Source: Chara braunii (taxonomy: Eukaryota > Streptophyta > Charophyceae > Charales > Characeae). Taken from it: a DNA stretch of 25,640 nt. The stretch covers positions 194,855 to 220,494 of the forward strand of contig BFEA01000700.1 in NCBI GenBank assembly GCA_003427395.1, written 5' to 3'. Within the stretch, counting starts at the first letter, position 1, and each line of letters starts with the position of its first letter. This document shows, in pieces, positions 16,292 through 25,640 of this stretch. Made by a program: the position numbers and the translations under genes. Below the pieces are notes generated by a model, which was given only the letters and a program-made list of their open reading frames with translations, did not search any database and had not been told where the DNA came from.

Positions 16292-16793
16292 TGTTACGGA
16301 CTCAGCGAGGGCTCGGTCCCTGGTCCGCGGGTTACCGCCCGCCAGGCTGTATTTTTGAGTCTCTGATCTCTGGTTCCTGACTGTTGGCGCCCTCTGCAGT
16401 TGGCGCCCGTTGTCAAATCCCACTTCTGGCACTTTCGGATTTCGATACTTCGCGCCATCCGGCATTCTGGCGCCCAGGCTCAGACCTTCGATTTTCAGTG
16501 CAGCCCCGAGGCAAATTTGCACTTTTGCCCTCGGACTCAACTTGAGTCCGGTACTTAAGACCGGACTCAAGCTAAGTTCGGATTCAGTTCTCGGCCTCAG
16601 TGCTTGTGCTTCAGTGTGACTTGCTGCGACATTGTGTTCGGAATCCAGATTGCAACTTTGCAACTTTGCCACTTTGTGTCCGCGTCCGTTGAGTCGTGTC
16701 GAGTCCGTGTCGAGTTGAGTGAGTGTGTGTGTGTGCTCTCACTCCCTCCGTCTCTCTTCCCCGACCTCGCTGCTCTGCCTCAGCCTCGTCACA
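16292..16793 (+). repeat. Element 1 3' LTR
   Basis: Starts TGTTACGGACTCAG, ends CAGCCTCGTCACA, 502 bp. It keeps the 21-bp segment missing from the 5' LTR, showing the ndhF fragment is not ancestral to both LTRs. Confidence 0.92.
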
Positions 16794-16870
16794 CACACCC
16801 ATTCACTTTTCACTACACTGCGCCTTATGTATTGTCTGTTTTGTTAGTGATGCTCATTCATAGACATTTA

Positions 16871-16967
16871 GTAGTTCTGCACGAGGGAAGGAGTCATTAT
16901 AGCTGCATTTGGGACGACTCTCAGTCTAGATACAGCGGAAATGACAGTACGTTCTGTCTGGGTGAAG
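16871..16967. mobile_element. Family B MITE, copy 3
   Basis: GTCATTATAGCTGCATTTGG in the left half, TCTAGATACAGCGGAAATGA and GGGTGAAG at the right match copies at 5365 and 5991. The left terminus is degraded. It sits in the roughly 300-bp spacer between Element 1 and Element 2; the remainder of that spacer (16794-16870, 16968-17098) shows nothing else. Confidence 0.6.
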
Positions 16968-17098
16968 ACGGTAAAAACTGGCACAAGACGCCAGTCACAG
17001 GTTAAGTTGCAGGGAGAAATGAGTTGAGCAGCGTTGTCTATAGTAGGTGGGCACCTCAGGAGATCGTGAAGGACCAACTCATGTGTGGACTGTGGAGG

Positions 17099-18083
17099 TG
17101 CAACGACTTGCTGATTTCGGCTGCCGAGACCGACTTGCGAGGTTGTACAGTGTGCTGTGTGCTTGCTGTGTTTTTTTGGGTCTGCACTAAGGGCCGCCCG
17201 CTATTCTAAAAATAGTTGGGACTAACAACAGTAGGGGCTGAGTGGTTACCGGCCCTACGTGGCCGTGAGCCCTAAGTGCAGCAGTAGGACCGGTTTCGTA
17301 GAGGCCGAGTAGGCCCTAACTGAACCGGTACCAGTAGGCCCTAGGCTAGAGTAGTGTAGATTCTACAAGTAGGTTAGCGTAGACTGTTGGGGACTTTTGG
17401 TCGTTCATTTCGCGATACAACGTTTGGAGCCAGGAGGTTTGCAGCGGCGATTGTCTGTAGGCGGTACCCTTAGACCCTCACCGTGGACAGCAGCCATAGC
17501 CAGCCTGTGGAGGACTTGCCATAGCTGGGGCATCCTCTGCGCACCAACCCCTGTGGGTTTCTGCGATTGGCTGGGCTATGTGGAGACTCTTCATCGAGTC
17601 TTTGTGGGTGGCGGCAGCCGTAGCTGCCGGTTCTTCGTCATAGTTGTTCAGCGGCACTGGAGACTTCATCGCAGGATCTGTTCTTCATCCGGGTGGTTGG
17701 CCCTGGCCTCTGGGAGGCCATTCTGATGTGGCGCTACTAACTGGGTGTAGGGTAGAGAGTGGAGTGTGAGGTTCTGAGAGTGGCGAGACACTGAAACGAA
17801 GTCTGTAACGATTTTTGGTTAATTGGCTCATCATCAGTGTGTATTCCGATTGTTATCCTCGCAGGTTCTTCCTTGTGATTGGTTGTTGGGAGTATCGTCA
17901 GAGAGTGAGAAACACAGTGTGTCTTCTCCCCATCTGTGCATGGCTGTGCTTCCGCTATCTACTCTGATCTGTGTGCAGTTTGGACTCTGTCTCCTCTCCC
18001 CCTTCTCTTATGCATGTATGGGCATGTATGAGATTGTATGTGTGTGTGGCGGTAAAAATCATCAGACAACCAAGTTCATAACA
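17099..18083 (+). repeat. Element 2 5' LTR
   Basis: 985 bp from TGCAACGACTTGCTGATT to CAAGTTCATAACA. It matches 24829-25640 over the visible part. It includes TAGGCCCT and GTAG-type repeated words and several GCCATAGC motifs. Confidence 0.9.
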
Positions 18084-18085
18084 AT

Positions 18086-18098
18086 TGGTATCGGAGCG
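18086..18098 (+). other. Element 2 primer-binding site
   Basis: TGGTATCGGAGCG starts two bases after the LTR. It is identical over 13 bases to the site of Element 1. Confidence 0.85.
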
Positions 18099-18422
18099 AG
18101 ATTGGAATTGGAGCACTGAGGGTTGAGTGCAACGGGCATCTTCTTCATCTGGCGACATACTGGCGAGAGCTTCATGGCGATTTATCTTCCCCAGTACCGA
18201 GTCAGCAGGGAAGAAGACTTTCAGCGGTGGATTCAGGAGTTCAGTGCTTGCACTGAGCAAGCACACTGAGCCTGTCAGGACGCTTGTCTGAAAGTGGCGA
18301 GAACAGGGTCAATTCGCCATAGCCAACCCTGAGGGTAGTGTTGCGAAGTACCCCTGAGTGGCGAAATACTCCTGGAGACTTCAGGGATTGCTGAGCGGCT
18401 TCATCCCTGAGCAGCGCTGAGG

Positions 18423-18463
18423 GAGATTGACAGTCTGTGTCATTGACAGTCTGTGTCAATCTC
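18423..18463. repeat. Nested tandem and inverted repeat in the leader
   Basis: ATTGACAGTCTGTGTC occurs twice head to tail (18426-18441, 18442-18457). The outer arms GAGATTGACA (18423-18432) and TGTCAATCTC (18454-18463) are perfectly complementary. Confidence 0.9.
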
Positions 18464-19196
18464 AAGAGGAAATAACCCCATCTGGGGCAATGTATAGCAT
18501 CAACGGATCTCAGGTCCTGTGGCGAGATTTTGTCAGTTGGCCTTTTGGGGTGCCATAGGGTCAGATTCAGTGAATCTGATTGAAGGGACTGAAGAGTTTC
18601 AGGATCCTGAAGGGGATCAAAAAGTTTGAAGTGGTTCTGTGCATGGAAGATAGAGGAAGAAGCTAAGGAAGGAATTGGCGAAGTGAGGGTTTTAGTCTGC
18701 CATAGCCAAATCTTCATCAACCTCTGTCAGATACTCTGAAAGTGAGTCCGTTCCATGCACCTACCTGTGTAGCAATTCAGATAGGACTAGTTTAGTCAGT
18801 AATTATGGTCTATCTGTCTGTCAGTGACTGTGTGAATATCGCAGACTGCAGGACAGCCATAGCCATCTCTCCCCTACCTTCCTCTGCTCATTTCTAACCC
18901 TCTGTTGACTCTTTTGCATCCAAAATTGTTTTGTGACTGCCTTACGATATTGCGCTGGATCTGGGATGTTCAAATTGTGAACTCTATACTGGAAAAGTAG
19001 TGATACAGTGAATTGTAGGTTTGCGCTGAATCTATTTATAGCCTGTGCTAATTAGGGTCAGTCATAACTCCAATTCTGACCGTCAGAATTCAGTTCTGTC
19101 AGTTCCCAGTAAATCGCAATTAAAAAACAGTCATTACTACAGAATCGCTTGATTGGATTTCCAGTATTTCACTGGAAACAGTGAATACTGTATTTC

Positions 19197-19216
19197 GCCA
19201 TACCCTAGGGTATGGC
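19197..19216. repeat. 20-bp perfect palindrome in the leader
   Basis: GCCATACCCTAGGGTATGGC is identical to its reverse complement. In retroviruses, leader palindromes seed RNA dimerisation; a similar role here is only suggested by position. Confidence 0.9.
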
Positions 19217-19615
19217 TGTCAGAGTCATCAGGGCCGAAAATTGAGTCTGAGCTAGGATACAGGGTTTCCGACTGAATCACTCTGCTTGTTTGATCTTTCT
19301 AGTCTGTACTTGCCATGTTCTATCATTCCCACTGACAACTCTTGTTTTCTAGTGTTTCTCTGGAAGAGTAGTGAACTGTGTTTCCTAACTCCAGTGTGGT
19401 GCAGGGTCAGTAAAAGGAAATCGTGTGATTGATTTTGCTGGACTAGTTGTCTGTCTGACCCCTGACCCCAGAGAAACAGTTCCAACCCAAACCGTTTGTG
19501 CCTCTTCACCCACCTGACTTTTATGCATAGCAGCAATTTCTGAGTACCTGAAGGGATCTGTACATCGCTACATACTCTCAGTTGTTTGTTTATTTTTGAG
19601 TTCTGAAAGCGGAAA

Positions 19616-21234
19616 ATGGCTGATCCAGGCGCTCAGCAGCAGCCACAGGTGGAAGTGGTCATGCCGGTGGAAGGTGCACAACCTTCTACCTCCACTCCTA
19701 CTACCCCTCTGACTGCTACTTAGCGAAGGAAGAAGGAAATTCAGGAAAGAATGCAGCAGGAACAAGCCCTGCTGGATGAGTTGGAGAGACAGGAGGCAAC
19801 CGAGCTAGAGGCTGCAATAGATGCTTCGCGAAAGGAGTATCTGTTGGAGCAGCTTGGCAAGGCTGTATCTGATGAGCGCTGTGCCCAGTTGACTAGGAAT
19901 CTGGCGGAGTGGGCCATTTTGGAACACAAAACCACCAGCTCCTACTCCACTAACTGGGATGACCATATAGGTCGTCTAGAGCGCAGGGTGGATGATCTGG
20001 CAGCTCAGCAGTCCAAGATCCTGACAGCAATCCAGGATCTGACTGCTCAGCTGACAGCAGCCAAACTGATCGCTCCCCTGTCTCCTGTTCTCTCAGCGAA
20101 ACCCAAACCTTCCTCTTCTCCCTCTTCAACCCCCTCTGGTTCACGTCATTCTTCCCCTTCACCACCTCCTTCCCAAAAAGATACAGCCCGGCCATCTTAT
20201 GCATCTGTTGCTGCAGGAGACCAGAGAGGTCCCAAGATCCCAGCTCCCAACAAGTTCAGAGGGGATGACCCAAAGACCGATGTTGGGGACTGGGCTGCTG
20301 GGACCAAAGCCTACTTGAGGGGCTTCGTCTGTGCAGAACAGACTAAGGTGGCCACGATTCTGGCACTGCTGGAGGGACCCGCTTTGAAGTGGGCCACCTC
20401 AACTTCCAGCAGTCAACAGCAGTCTATGTAGGAATGGGCTTTTGGGATGGGGGTGGACAAACTTCTGCAGCCCCTAGAGGACCGCTTTGCAGACAAGGAG
20501 CGGGCCCGCAAAGCTGCTGACAAGATTGCTCGCTTGGGGCAGCAGCGCTACAGCGGTACCCTGCAATCTTTGTTTGCAGAGTTTGAGCAACTCACCTCTA
20601 CCCCTGGGTTGGTCATGTCTACAGATGATTTGTTGACCAACTTCTGCAGGGCAGCGCCTGCGAAGTTTGTTGTTGCTTTGTATAGCGCTGGGCACAAGGA
20701 CTGGAGATCCTTTGGCCGCGCAGCCCTGGACATGGAGGCCAAACTTCATGTCCAGGCCCCCTCCTCTGACAGGAGGAAAGGTGCCTTCCCTCGTGGTGGT
20801 AGAAAGGGAAAGGCAACCTTTACACATGCAAGATCTGCATCAGCTTCTGATTCAGATTCCCAGGCTGATACACCATCAACTGGGACTGGATCCGCTGCTG
20901 AAACAGATGTTGCAGCGGCCCTGACTCAGGCTGTTTTGGGAGTTCTGCAGCAGCAGCAGAAGTTCTCTCCCACCACAGCCTCAGCCAGTGCAAAGGGGAA
21001 GGACAAGGGACGTCGATCGTCCTCCTCCCAGCGGCCTAACCTGCCCAAAGACGTCCATATGCCAGCTGACCCACTCAATCCCTCCACTCTCCCCTGACAC
21101 GGCCTCAAGATCCAGGAGGGAGTATGGAGAAGAAGAAAGGAGAGAGGGGTCTGCCTGCGATGTGAGGGACACCACTTCTTGAAGGACTGCCCTTACATGC
21201 CAGGCCCAGGACAGTCAAAAAACTGAAACAGACC
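19616..21234 (+). pseudogene. Element 2 gag (broken)
   Basis: Gag forms the particle that packages element RNA. The ATG at 19616 starts MADPGAQQQPQVEVVMPVEG; after 35 codons TAG (19721) stops it. The same frame then carries a Glu-rich coiled-coil-like stretch (from 19751), a Ser/Pro-rich linker, and a capsid-like region with LQPLEDRFADKERARKAADK and QSLFAEFEQLTSTPG (from 20447). TAG (20429) and TGA (21095) interrupt it. After the second, GVCLRCEGHHFLKDCP (21149-21193) is a zinc knuckle with spacing C-x2-C-x3-H-x4-C, one residue short of the standard C-x2-C-x4-H-x4-C. A TGA at 21224 precedes the frame change into protease. The frame is otherwise continuous, so point mutations did most of the damage. 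Confidence 0.85.
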
Positions 21235-21850
21235 TTGGGGACTGCAGTCCCCCCCAATGCTGCATCTTCATCTGCTCAGGTAGGTGAACCTGCAGCTGTT
21301 TCAGTTGAGACCGATTGTGTGAGTTTGGGGACTGTGCGGGCAGCATCCTTCTGTTACGAGGATCCTGACCCGGATCAGGACCCGGGGCAGAATGCGCTTC
21401 AGTCACTTGTTGCTTTCTTCCTTCACCTGAAGGAACATAAGAAAAGCAAGTCTGATCTCATCCTACTTCGGCCCTTGATCAACCACAGCAGGATCAAAGG
21501 GCTATTGGATTGTGGAGCCACCAGGAACTTTATATCTCCCATGTGCTGTTAAGAAGCTGCATCTGGGGATGAAAGTTAAGCAGTTGCAACAACCTTTGGT
21601 GGTCAGAATAGGTGACTCCACAGTGCTCACCATAAGGGAGAAGGTCAGGGGTATCCCTGTTACCTTTGACAATGCTGGAGAAGTCAGACATAGTCTGAAC
21701 TTCTACATATTCCCTGATCTACCCTTTGACCTGGTGTTCTCTATGCAGTGGTTGAAGGCGGTCAACCCAAGGATCGACTGGCAGATCCCAAAGGTTGAAC
21801 TACCAAACAGCCAGGGGGTGTATCAACCATGCATGATTGCTGCTGATCAC
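21235..21850 (+). pseudogene. Element 2 protease (broken)
   Basis: The frame from 21235 ends with LINHSRIKGLLDCGATRNFI, with the catalytic Asp codon at 21508. The triad reads D-C-G-A-T; Cys in place of Ser is known in some plant gypsy proteases. It stops at 21552, and a second frame carries on VKKLHLGMKVKQLQQPLVVR, then FPDLPFDLVFSMQWLKAVNP, the FDLVFSMQWL block being the C-terminal ILGM.WL counterpart. The one-step frame shift near 21545 breaks it. Confidence 0.82.
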
Positions 21851-21949
21851 CACCTGAAGATTTCTTGCTACTGCTTACGAGCGAGAGAGTTTCATGCTCT
21901 CTCACGCCAGTTTCATCACGAGTGTTTGTTCATTGCTCTGGTCAAGCAA

Positions 21950-22900
21950 ACAAATGCTCCTCCAGTTTCCTGTCCTCCTGAGATACATCAGGTTGTGGAT
22001 CAGTATGCTGATCTGATGCAGGAGCCCCTTGAACTACCTAACCGGCCAACCAAGCATTGCATCGAGCTACTAACTGGGACAGTCCCTCCCAAGGGACGAG
22101 TCTACAGGATGTCCCCTGCTGAGCTCGAGGAGCTCAAAAAGCAGCTTGAGACCCTGACCAGCAAGGGCTGGATCAGACCCAACACTTGTGAATTCGGTGC
22201 ACCCGTTCTCTTTGTGCCCTAAGGGAATGGCGAGTTCAGAATGTGCATTGACTACAGGGGTCTCAATAAGATCACTAGGAAGAGTACAGAGCCACTCCCT
22301 AGGGTCGATGACCTTCTGGACATGGTAAAGGGCTGCACAGTGTTCAGCAAAGTCTACCTCAAATCTGGCTACCACCCGATTGAGATGGCTGAGGAGGATG
22401 TCTATAAAACAGCCTTCACGACCAGGTATGGTACTTACGAGTTCCTGGTCATGCCATTTGGACTTTGCAATGCCCCAGGTACCTTCCAGACAGAGATGCA
22501 CCACATCTTCAGGCCTTACTTGGACAAGTTCATGGTTGTCTACCTGGATGACATCCTGGTATTCAGCAGAACTGCCAGGGAACATGCGGAGCACTTGGCC
22601 CTAGTCCTTCAGTCGTTACGCGACAACCAGTATAATATCAACAGGGAGAAGTCCTCCTTTGGAGTTCCCTCTGTCATCTATCTGGGTCACGTGATCTCTG
22701 GAGATGGCATGGCTCCTAAAGCAGCCAAGATAGCTGCTATTCAGGAGTGGCCCCAACCTCAAATAGTGAGGGATGTCAAGTCCTTCATGGGTTTGGCCTC
22801 GTACTACAGAAAGTTTGTCAGGAACTTTTCTGCAGTGGCTGCACCCCGGACCAACCTAACGAAGACAGACACTCCTTTTCTTTGGTCCCTCCACTGTCAG
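21950..22900 (+). pseudogene. Element 2 reverse transcriptase (broken, motif A Asp lost)
   Basis: Blocks in one frame: KHCIELLTGTVPPKGRVYRM, LTSKGWIRPNTCEFGAPVLF, MCIDYRGLNKITRKSTEPLP, MPFGLCNAPGTFQ, VVYLDDILVFS (YLDD at 22541-22552) and FMGLASYYRKFVRNFS. A TAA at 22220-22222 sits where Lys is expected after LFVP. Motif A reads FSKVYLKSGYH, with TAC (22355-22357) in place of the Asp codon GAC. That residue binds catalytic metal, so polymerase activity would be lost even without the stop. The frame is lost near 22885, before RNase H. Confidence 0.92.
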
Positions 22901-22910
22901 TTAGAAGGCC

Positions 22911-23330
22911 TTGACTCGTGCGCCAGTGCTGAAGTTGCCTGACCCCATTATGCCATTCATCCTGGCCACTGACGCTAGTCAATATGGCATTGGGGCAGTT
23001 CTTCAGCAGGATGATGGGAATGGTCTACGACCTGTAGAGTTTATGAGTAAGAAGATCAAAACTCAAACGCTGCAGGACTCCACCTACGAGAAAGAGCTAT
23101 ATGCTTTATGCTCTTCTTGTCTGTGCCTTGAAACACTGGAAGCACTTTCTCCTGGGAGAGACTTCAAGATCTTTTCAGATCACTCCACCTTACAGTGGAT
23201 GAAGTCCCAAGGAGAGCTGAATGACAAGTTGGCACGATACATTCAGTTCATTGATATGTTTGACTTTGAACTGAAACATAAGAAGGGCTGCTACAACAAG
23301 GTAGCAAACGCCCTCTCTCGTAGGCCTGAC
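22911..23330 (+). pseudogene. Element 2 RNase H (locally frame-scrambled)
   Basis: FILATDASQYGIGAVLQQDD gives the first Asp, STYEKELYAL the Glu and FKIFSDHSTLQWMKSQGELN the second Asp. Between them, 23107-23150 reads CSSCLCLETLEALSPG in this frame. A neighbouring frame over the same bases reads LLVCALKHWKHFLLG, the expected helix. So one small insertion and one compensating change flank that helix and restore the frame. The domain continues to KVANALSRRPDAF. Confidence 0.88.
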
Positions 23331-24594
23331 GCTTTTGCATTGATCTCCTCTACTCACTCCTTTGGAGAGGAGACCCGTCAGACCATCGCTCATCTACTGC
23401 CTCTGGACCCGACTTTCGGACCCATAGCCAGGAATCTGCAAGCAGATCCTAACTCTGAACCAGACTATGCTCTCAGTTCAGATCTGTTGTACACTTACAG
23501 CAGAGGGAAGGAGCGCTTGTGCATTCCCCAGGACCAGCGGCTCATGACACTATTGATGTTAGAGTGTCATGACGCCCGTGAACATTTTGGGTTCCTAAAG
23601 TCACATGTAGCCTTGTCGCAGCGCTTCTTCTGGAAGGAGATGCGGAGTGATATGCTGCTCTATGTGGAAACCTGCGAGCCCTGCTGAATATGTGTCGATA
23701 TACTTCACAGATTTAGGCAAGACCACCTGTCGTGGCATGCGACAGGTTATGGTCTGCGTTGACAGGTTCTCCAAATACGCAGAGTTCATCCCCTTGCCAG
23801 AAGTGGCTAGAGTTCCGACTGTGAGAGCAGCCTTTTCAGAGAGGTGGGTCACACACCATGGACCGCCCACTTCTATAGTCAATGATAGAGACCCCCGATT
23901 TTGCAGCGATGAGTGGCAGTCCTACTGTAAGGACTATCTGCACTCACGATTGGACATGACTTCTGGTCGTCATCCTGAAGCCAATGGTCATGCTGAAGTG
24001 ATAAACCAAGTCTTATTCCAATTGTTGCGTCCTGTCATCTCTCCAGATCAGCAGGACTGGGATCTTCACTTGGCTCGAGCACAGCTTGTGTATAACATGT
24101 CTGTCCATTCCTCGACTGGGTTCAGTCCATACCGGTTGCACTGGGGACGTGAACCACGACAGCCTCTCGATGATATCATCGATAAGGCCAAGTCTGATCT
24201 GACTCCAGGCACCGCAAAGTTCACCAGACGCTACCGCATAGATGTGGAAAGAGCACGGGCGAACTTGTTCAAAGCCCAAAAGGCAATGATTGAACAAGCT
24301 AATCGCCATAGGCGGCCTTCCCCCATCCGCACTGGTGATCATGTCTGGGTAGCCAGTTCTGAGCTGTCGAGGGAGGAAGATATCTCCCCCAAGCTGTTGC
24401 CTCGTTACCTGGGTCCATGGCAGGTCTTAGATATAGTGGGCGCTGATCCATTCGTTCCGTCCTATGTCATTGACGTCTCGCTGCATCTACGAACCTACCC
24501 GGTCTTCCATGCATCTAAGCTGCTTCCCTTCACTCCATCTGATGCATTCCCAGACCGGCCCCCTCAGTTTGGTCCACCGATCCCTGGCAAGGGG
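23331..24594 (+). pseudogene. Element 2 integrase (broken, first catalytic Asp lost)
   Basis: The zinc-binding part LECHDAREHFGFLKSHVALS and ETCEPC ends at TGA (23685-23687). The core resumes in another frame at about 23680 with EYVSIYFTDLGKT, so the 25-30-residue linker usually between CxxC and the first catalytic strand is absent. The first acidic residue should be in SxDF; here TAC (23701-23703) gives Tyr. The second Asp is in VNDRDPRF and the Glu in GHAEVINQ. The C-terminal part includes RTGDHVWVASSELSRE and LGPWQVLDIVG (GPF/Y-like) and PVFHASKLLPF. Deletion, frame change and D-to-Y each inactivate it. Confidence 0.9.
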
Positions 24595-24753
24595 TATGAC
24601 GTGGACATGATTGAGGATGAGTGGGGCACAGGCCCCGATCGGCAGTATCTTGTGAGGTTCGCATTCCAGCCTCCTTTTGAGATTAGATGATTCTACAGAA
24701 GGGAACTTCTCAAGACAGCAAAGTCAATTGTTCTGCGATATGAAGCGGCTTAG
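24595..24753 (+). pseudogene. Element 2 chromodomain-like C-terminus (broken by TGA)
   Basis: YDVDMIEDEWGTGPDRQYLV and RFAFQPPFEIR match the first strands of a chromodomain. TGA at 24688-24690 stops the frame where Trp would be expected. The same frame then continues FYRRELLKTAKSIVLRYEAA to TAG at 24751, resembling the C-terminal helix. The usual VKW core reads VRF, so the aromatic cage looks altered, and binding to histone H3 marks is doubtful even in the ancestor. Confidence 0.65.
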
Positions 24754-24805
24754 AAGGGCAACCTTCCTCGCCGTTCGACTCGCCTACATCCCTAGCTCGG
24801 AGGTC

Positions 24806-24828
24806 CTCACTCCCCGGGGGGGTAAGCC
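24806..24828 (+). other. Element 2 polypurine tract
   Basis: A G run (GGGGGGGTAAG) just before the 3' LTR start at 24829 is the best primer candidate for second-strand synthesis. It is short and ends in a few non-purines, so the call is moderate. Confidence 0.5.
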
Positions 24829-25640
24829 TGCAATGACTTGCTGATTTCGGTTGCCGAGACTGACTTGCGAGGTTGTACAGTGTGCTGTGTGCTTGCTGTG
24901 TTTTTTTTGGGTCTGCAGACTCTGCACTGAGGGTCGCCCGCTATTCTAAAAATAGCTGGGACTAACAACAGTAGGGGCTGAGTGGTTACCGGCCCTAAGT
25001 GGCCCTGAGCCCTAAGTGCAGCAGTAGGACCGGTTTCGTAGAGGTCGAGTAGGCCCTAACTGAACCGGTATCGGTAGGCCCTAGGCTAGAGTAGTGTAGA
25101 TTCTACAAGTAGGTTAGCGTAGGACTGTTGGGGACTTTTGGCCGTTCATTTTCGCGATACAACGTTTGGAGCCAGGAGGTTTGCAGCGGCGATTGTCTGT
25201 AGGCGGTACCCTGAGACCCTCACCGTGGACAGCAGCCATAGCCAGCCTGTTNAGGACTTGCCATAGCTGGGGCATCCTCTGCGCACCAAACCCTGTGGGT
25301 TTCTGCGATTGGCTGGGCTATGCGGAGACTCTTCATTGAGTCTTTGTGGGTGGCGGCAGCCATAGCTGCCGGTTCTTCGTCAGAGTTGTTTAGCGGCACT
25401 GAAGACTTCATCGCAGGATCTGTTCTTCATCTGGGTGGTTAAACTGGCCTCTGGGAGGCCATTCTGATGTGGCGCTAGTAACTGGGTGTAGGGTAGAGAG
25501 TGGAGTGTGAGTTCTGAGAGTGGCGAGACACTGGAACAAACTCTGTAACGATTTCTGGTTAATTGGCTCATCATCAGTGTGTATTCCAATTGTTATCCTC
25601 GCAGGTTCTTCCTTGTGATTGGTTGTTGGGAGTATCGTCA
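24829..25640 (+). repeat. Element 2 3' LTR (truncated by window end)
   Basis: 812 bp matching 17099-17900. It has a short insertion (AGACTCTGC repeated after GGGTCTGC) relative to the 5' LTR, and one ambiguous base at 25252. The remaining 180 or so bases lie beyond the window. Confidence 0.92.

Larger units (their letters stand above)
10343..16793 (+). mobile_element. Element 1: decayed chromodomain Ty3/gypsy LTR retrotransposon
   Basis: A complete LTR-to-LTR insertion of 6.45 kb. The order LTR, primer-binding site, protease, reverse transcriptase, RNase H, integrase, chromodomain, polypurine tract, LTR is that of Ty3/gypsy chromoviruses. The coding part changes frame at least seven times and carries in-frame stops, so no functional polyprotein can be made. 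The best target duplication is ACATC (left) against ACACC (right), with one mismatch. LTRs differ at roughly 5% of aligned positions by eye, leaving out the ndhF replacement. No Gag capsid or zinc knuckle is recognisable between the leader and protease. Confidence 0.92.
18099..19615 (+). other. Element 2 long leader
   Basis: About 1.5 kb before gag with no credible open frame on the plus strand. It holds a 16-bp perfect tandem repeat (18426-18457) nested in an inverted repeat, a 20-bp perfect palindrome (19197-19216), and three exact GCCATAGC words (18316, 18699, 18856). Leaders of LTR elements carry dimerisation and packaging signals; assigning that role here is inference. Confidence 0.6.
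17099..25640 (+). mobile_element. Element 2: decayed chromodomain Ty3/gypsy LTR retrotransposon, 3' end cut by window
   Basis: The order is LTR, primer-binding site, long leader, gag, protease, reverse transcriptase, RNase H, integrase, chromodomain, then the 3' LTR running off the window about 180 bp short of its end. Its protein sequences and LTRs are distinct from Element 1, so it is another family. Several in-frame stops and frameshifts kill it. Roughly 30 substitutions in about 800 aligned LTR bases (about 4%) were counted by eye. Target duplication cannot be assessed because the right end is missing. Confidence 0.92.

Noticed and set aside
18241-18720. 159-residue minus-strand open frame in the Element 2 leader
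   Set aside because: Antisense to a retrotransposon leader, no recognisable domain, and composition driven by repeated words.

Overview
This window looks like nuclear DNA from a green-lineage eukaryote, in a stretch dominated by transposable elements. I see no intact host protein gene. Four signs point to the green lineage: two decayed Ty3/gypsy retrotransposons of the chromodomain (chromovirus) type, primer-binding sites resembling the 3' end of plant initiator tRNA-Met, U6 snRNA-like sequences, and a fragment of the plastid gene ndhF lying inside a long terminal repeat (LTR). The overall texture would fit a repeat-rich streptophyte alga such as Chara, but that name is inference only.

Bases 1-10342 are a mosaic of small elements. 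They include a reverse-strand LINE endonuclease fragment (885-1551), a second reverse-strand LINE tail fragment (9130-9411), and two poly-A-tailed retroelement ends (2615-2722, 3760-3922). There are at least four inverted-repeat (MITE-like) families, here called A, B, C and D, some nested in one another. An interval bounded by inverted repeats (4795-6273) holds three U6 snRNA-like segments in alternating orientation. A degenerate ATACCTT-rich array (6420-7520) contains two copies of a GC-richer core spaced about 587 bp apart. The rest is non-coding sequence I cannot name.

Bases 10343-16793 are a complete but dead LTR retrotransposon (Element 1). It has both LTRs, a primer-binding site, a pyrimidine-rich leader, protease, reverse transcriptase, RNase H, integrase and chromodomain remnants in many frames, a 53-bp tandem repeat in the 3' untranslated part, and a polypurine tract. 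I find no capsid or zinc-knuckle Gag. Its 5' LTR has 21 bp replaced by 159 bp of plastid ndhF; the 3' LTR keeps the original sequence.

Bases 17099-25640 are a second chromodomain retrotransposon (Element 2), whose 3' LTR runs off the window end. It has a long leader, a Gag with zinc knuckle, and Pol, all broken by stops and frameshifts. Two catalytic aspartates (reverse transcriptase motif A and the first integrase acidic residue) both read tyrosine. By eye the LTR pairs differ by roughly 5% (Element 1) and 4% (Element 2), so neither insertion is very recent. None of the pol or gag regions can make a full protein as written.
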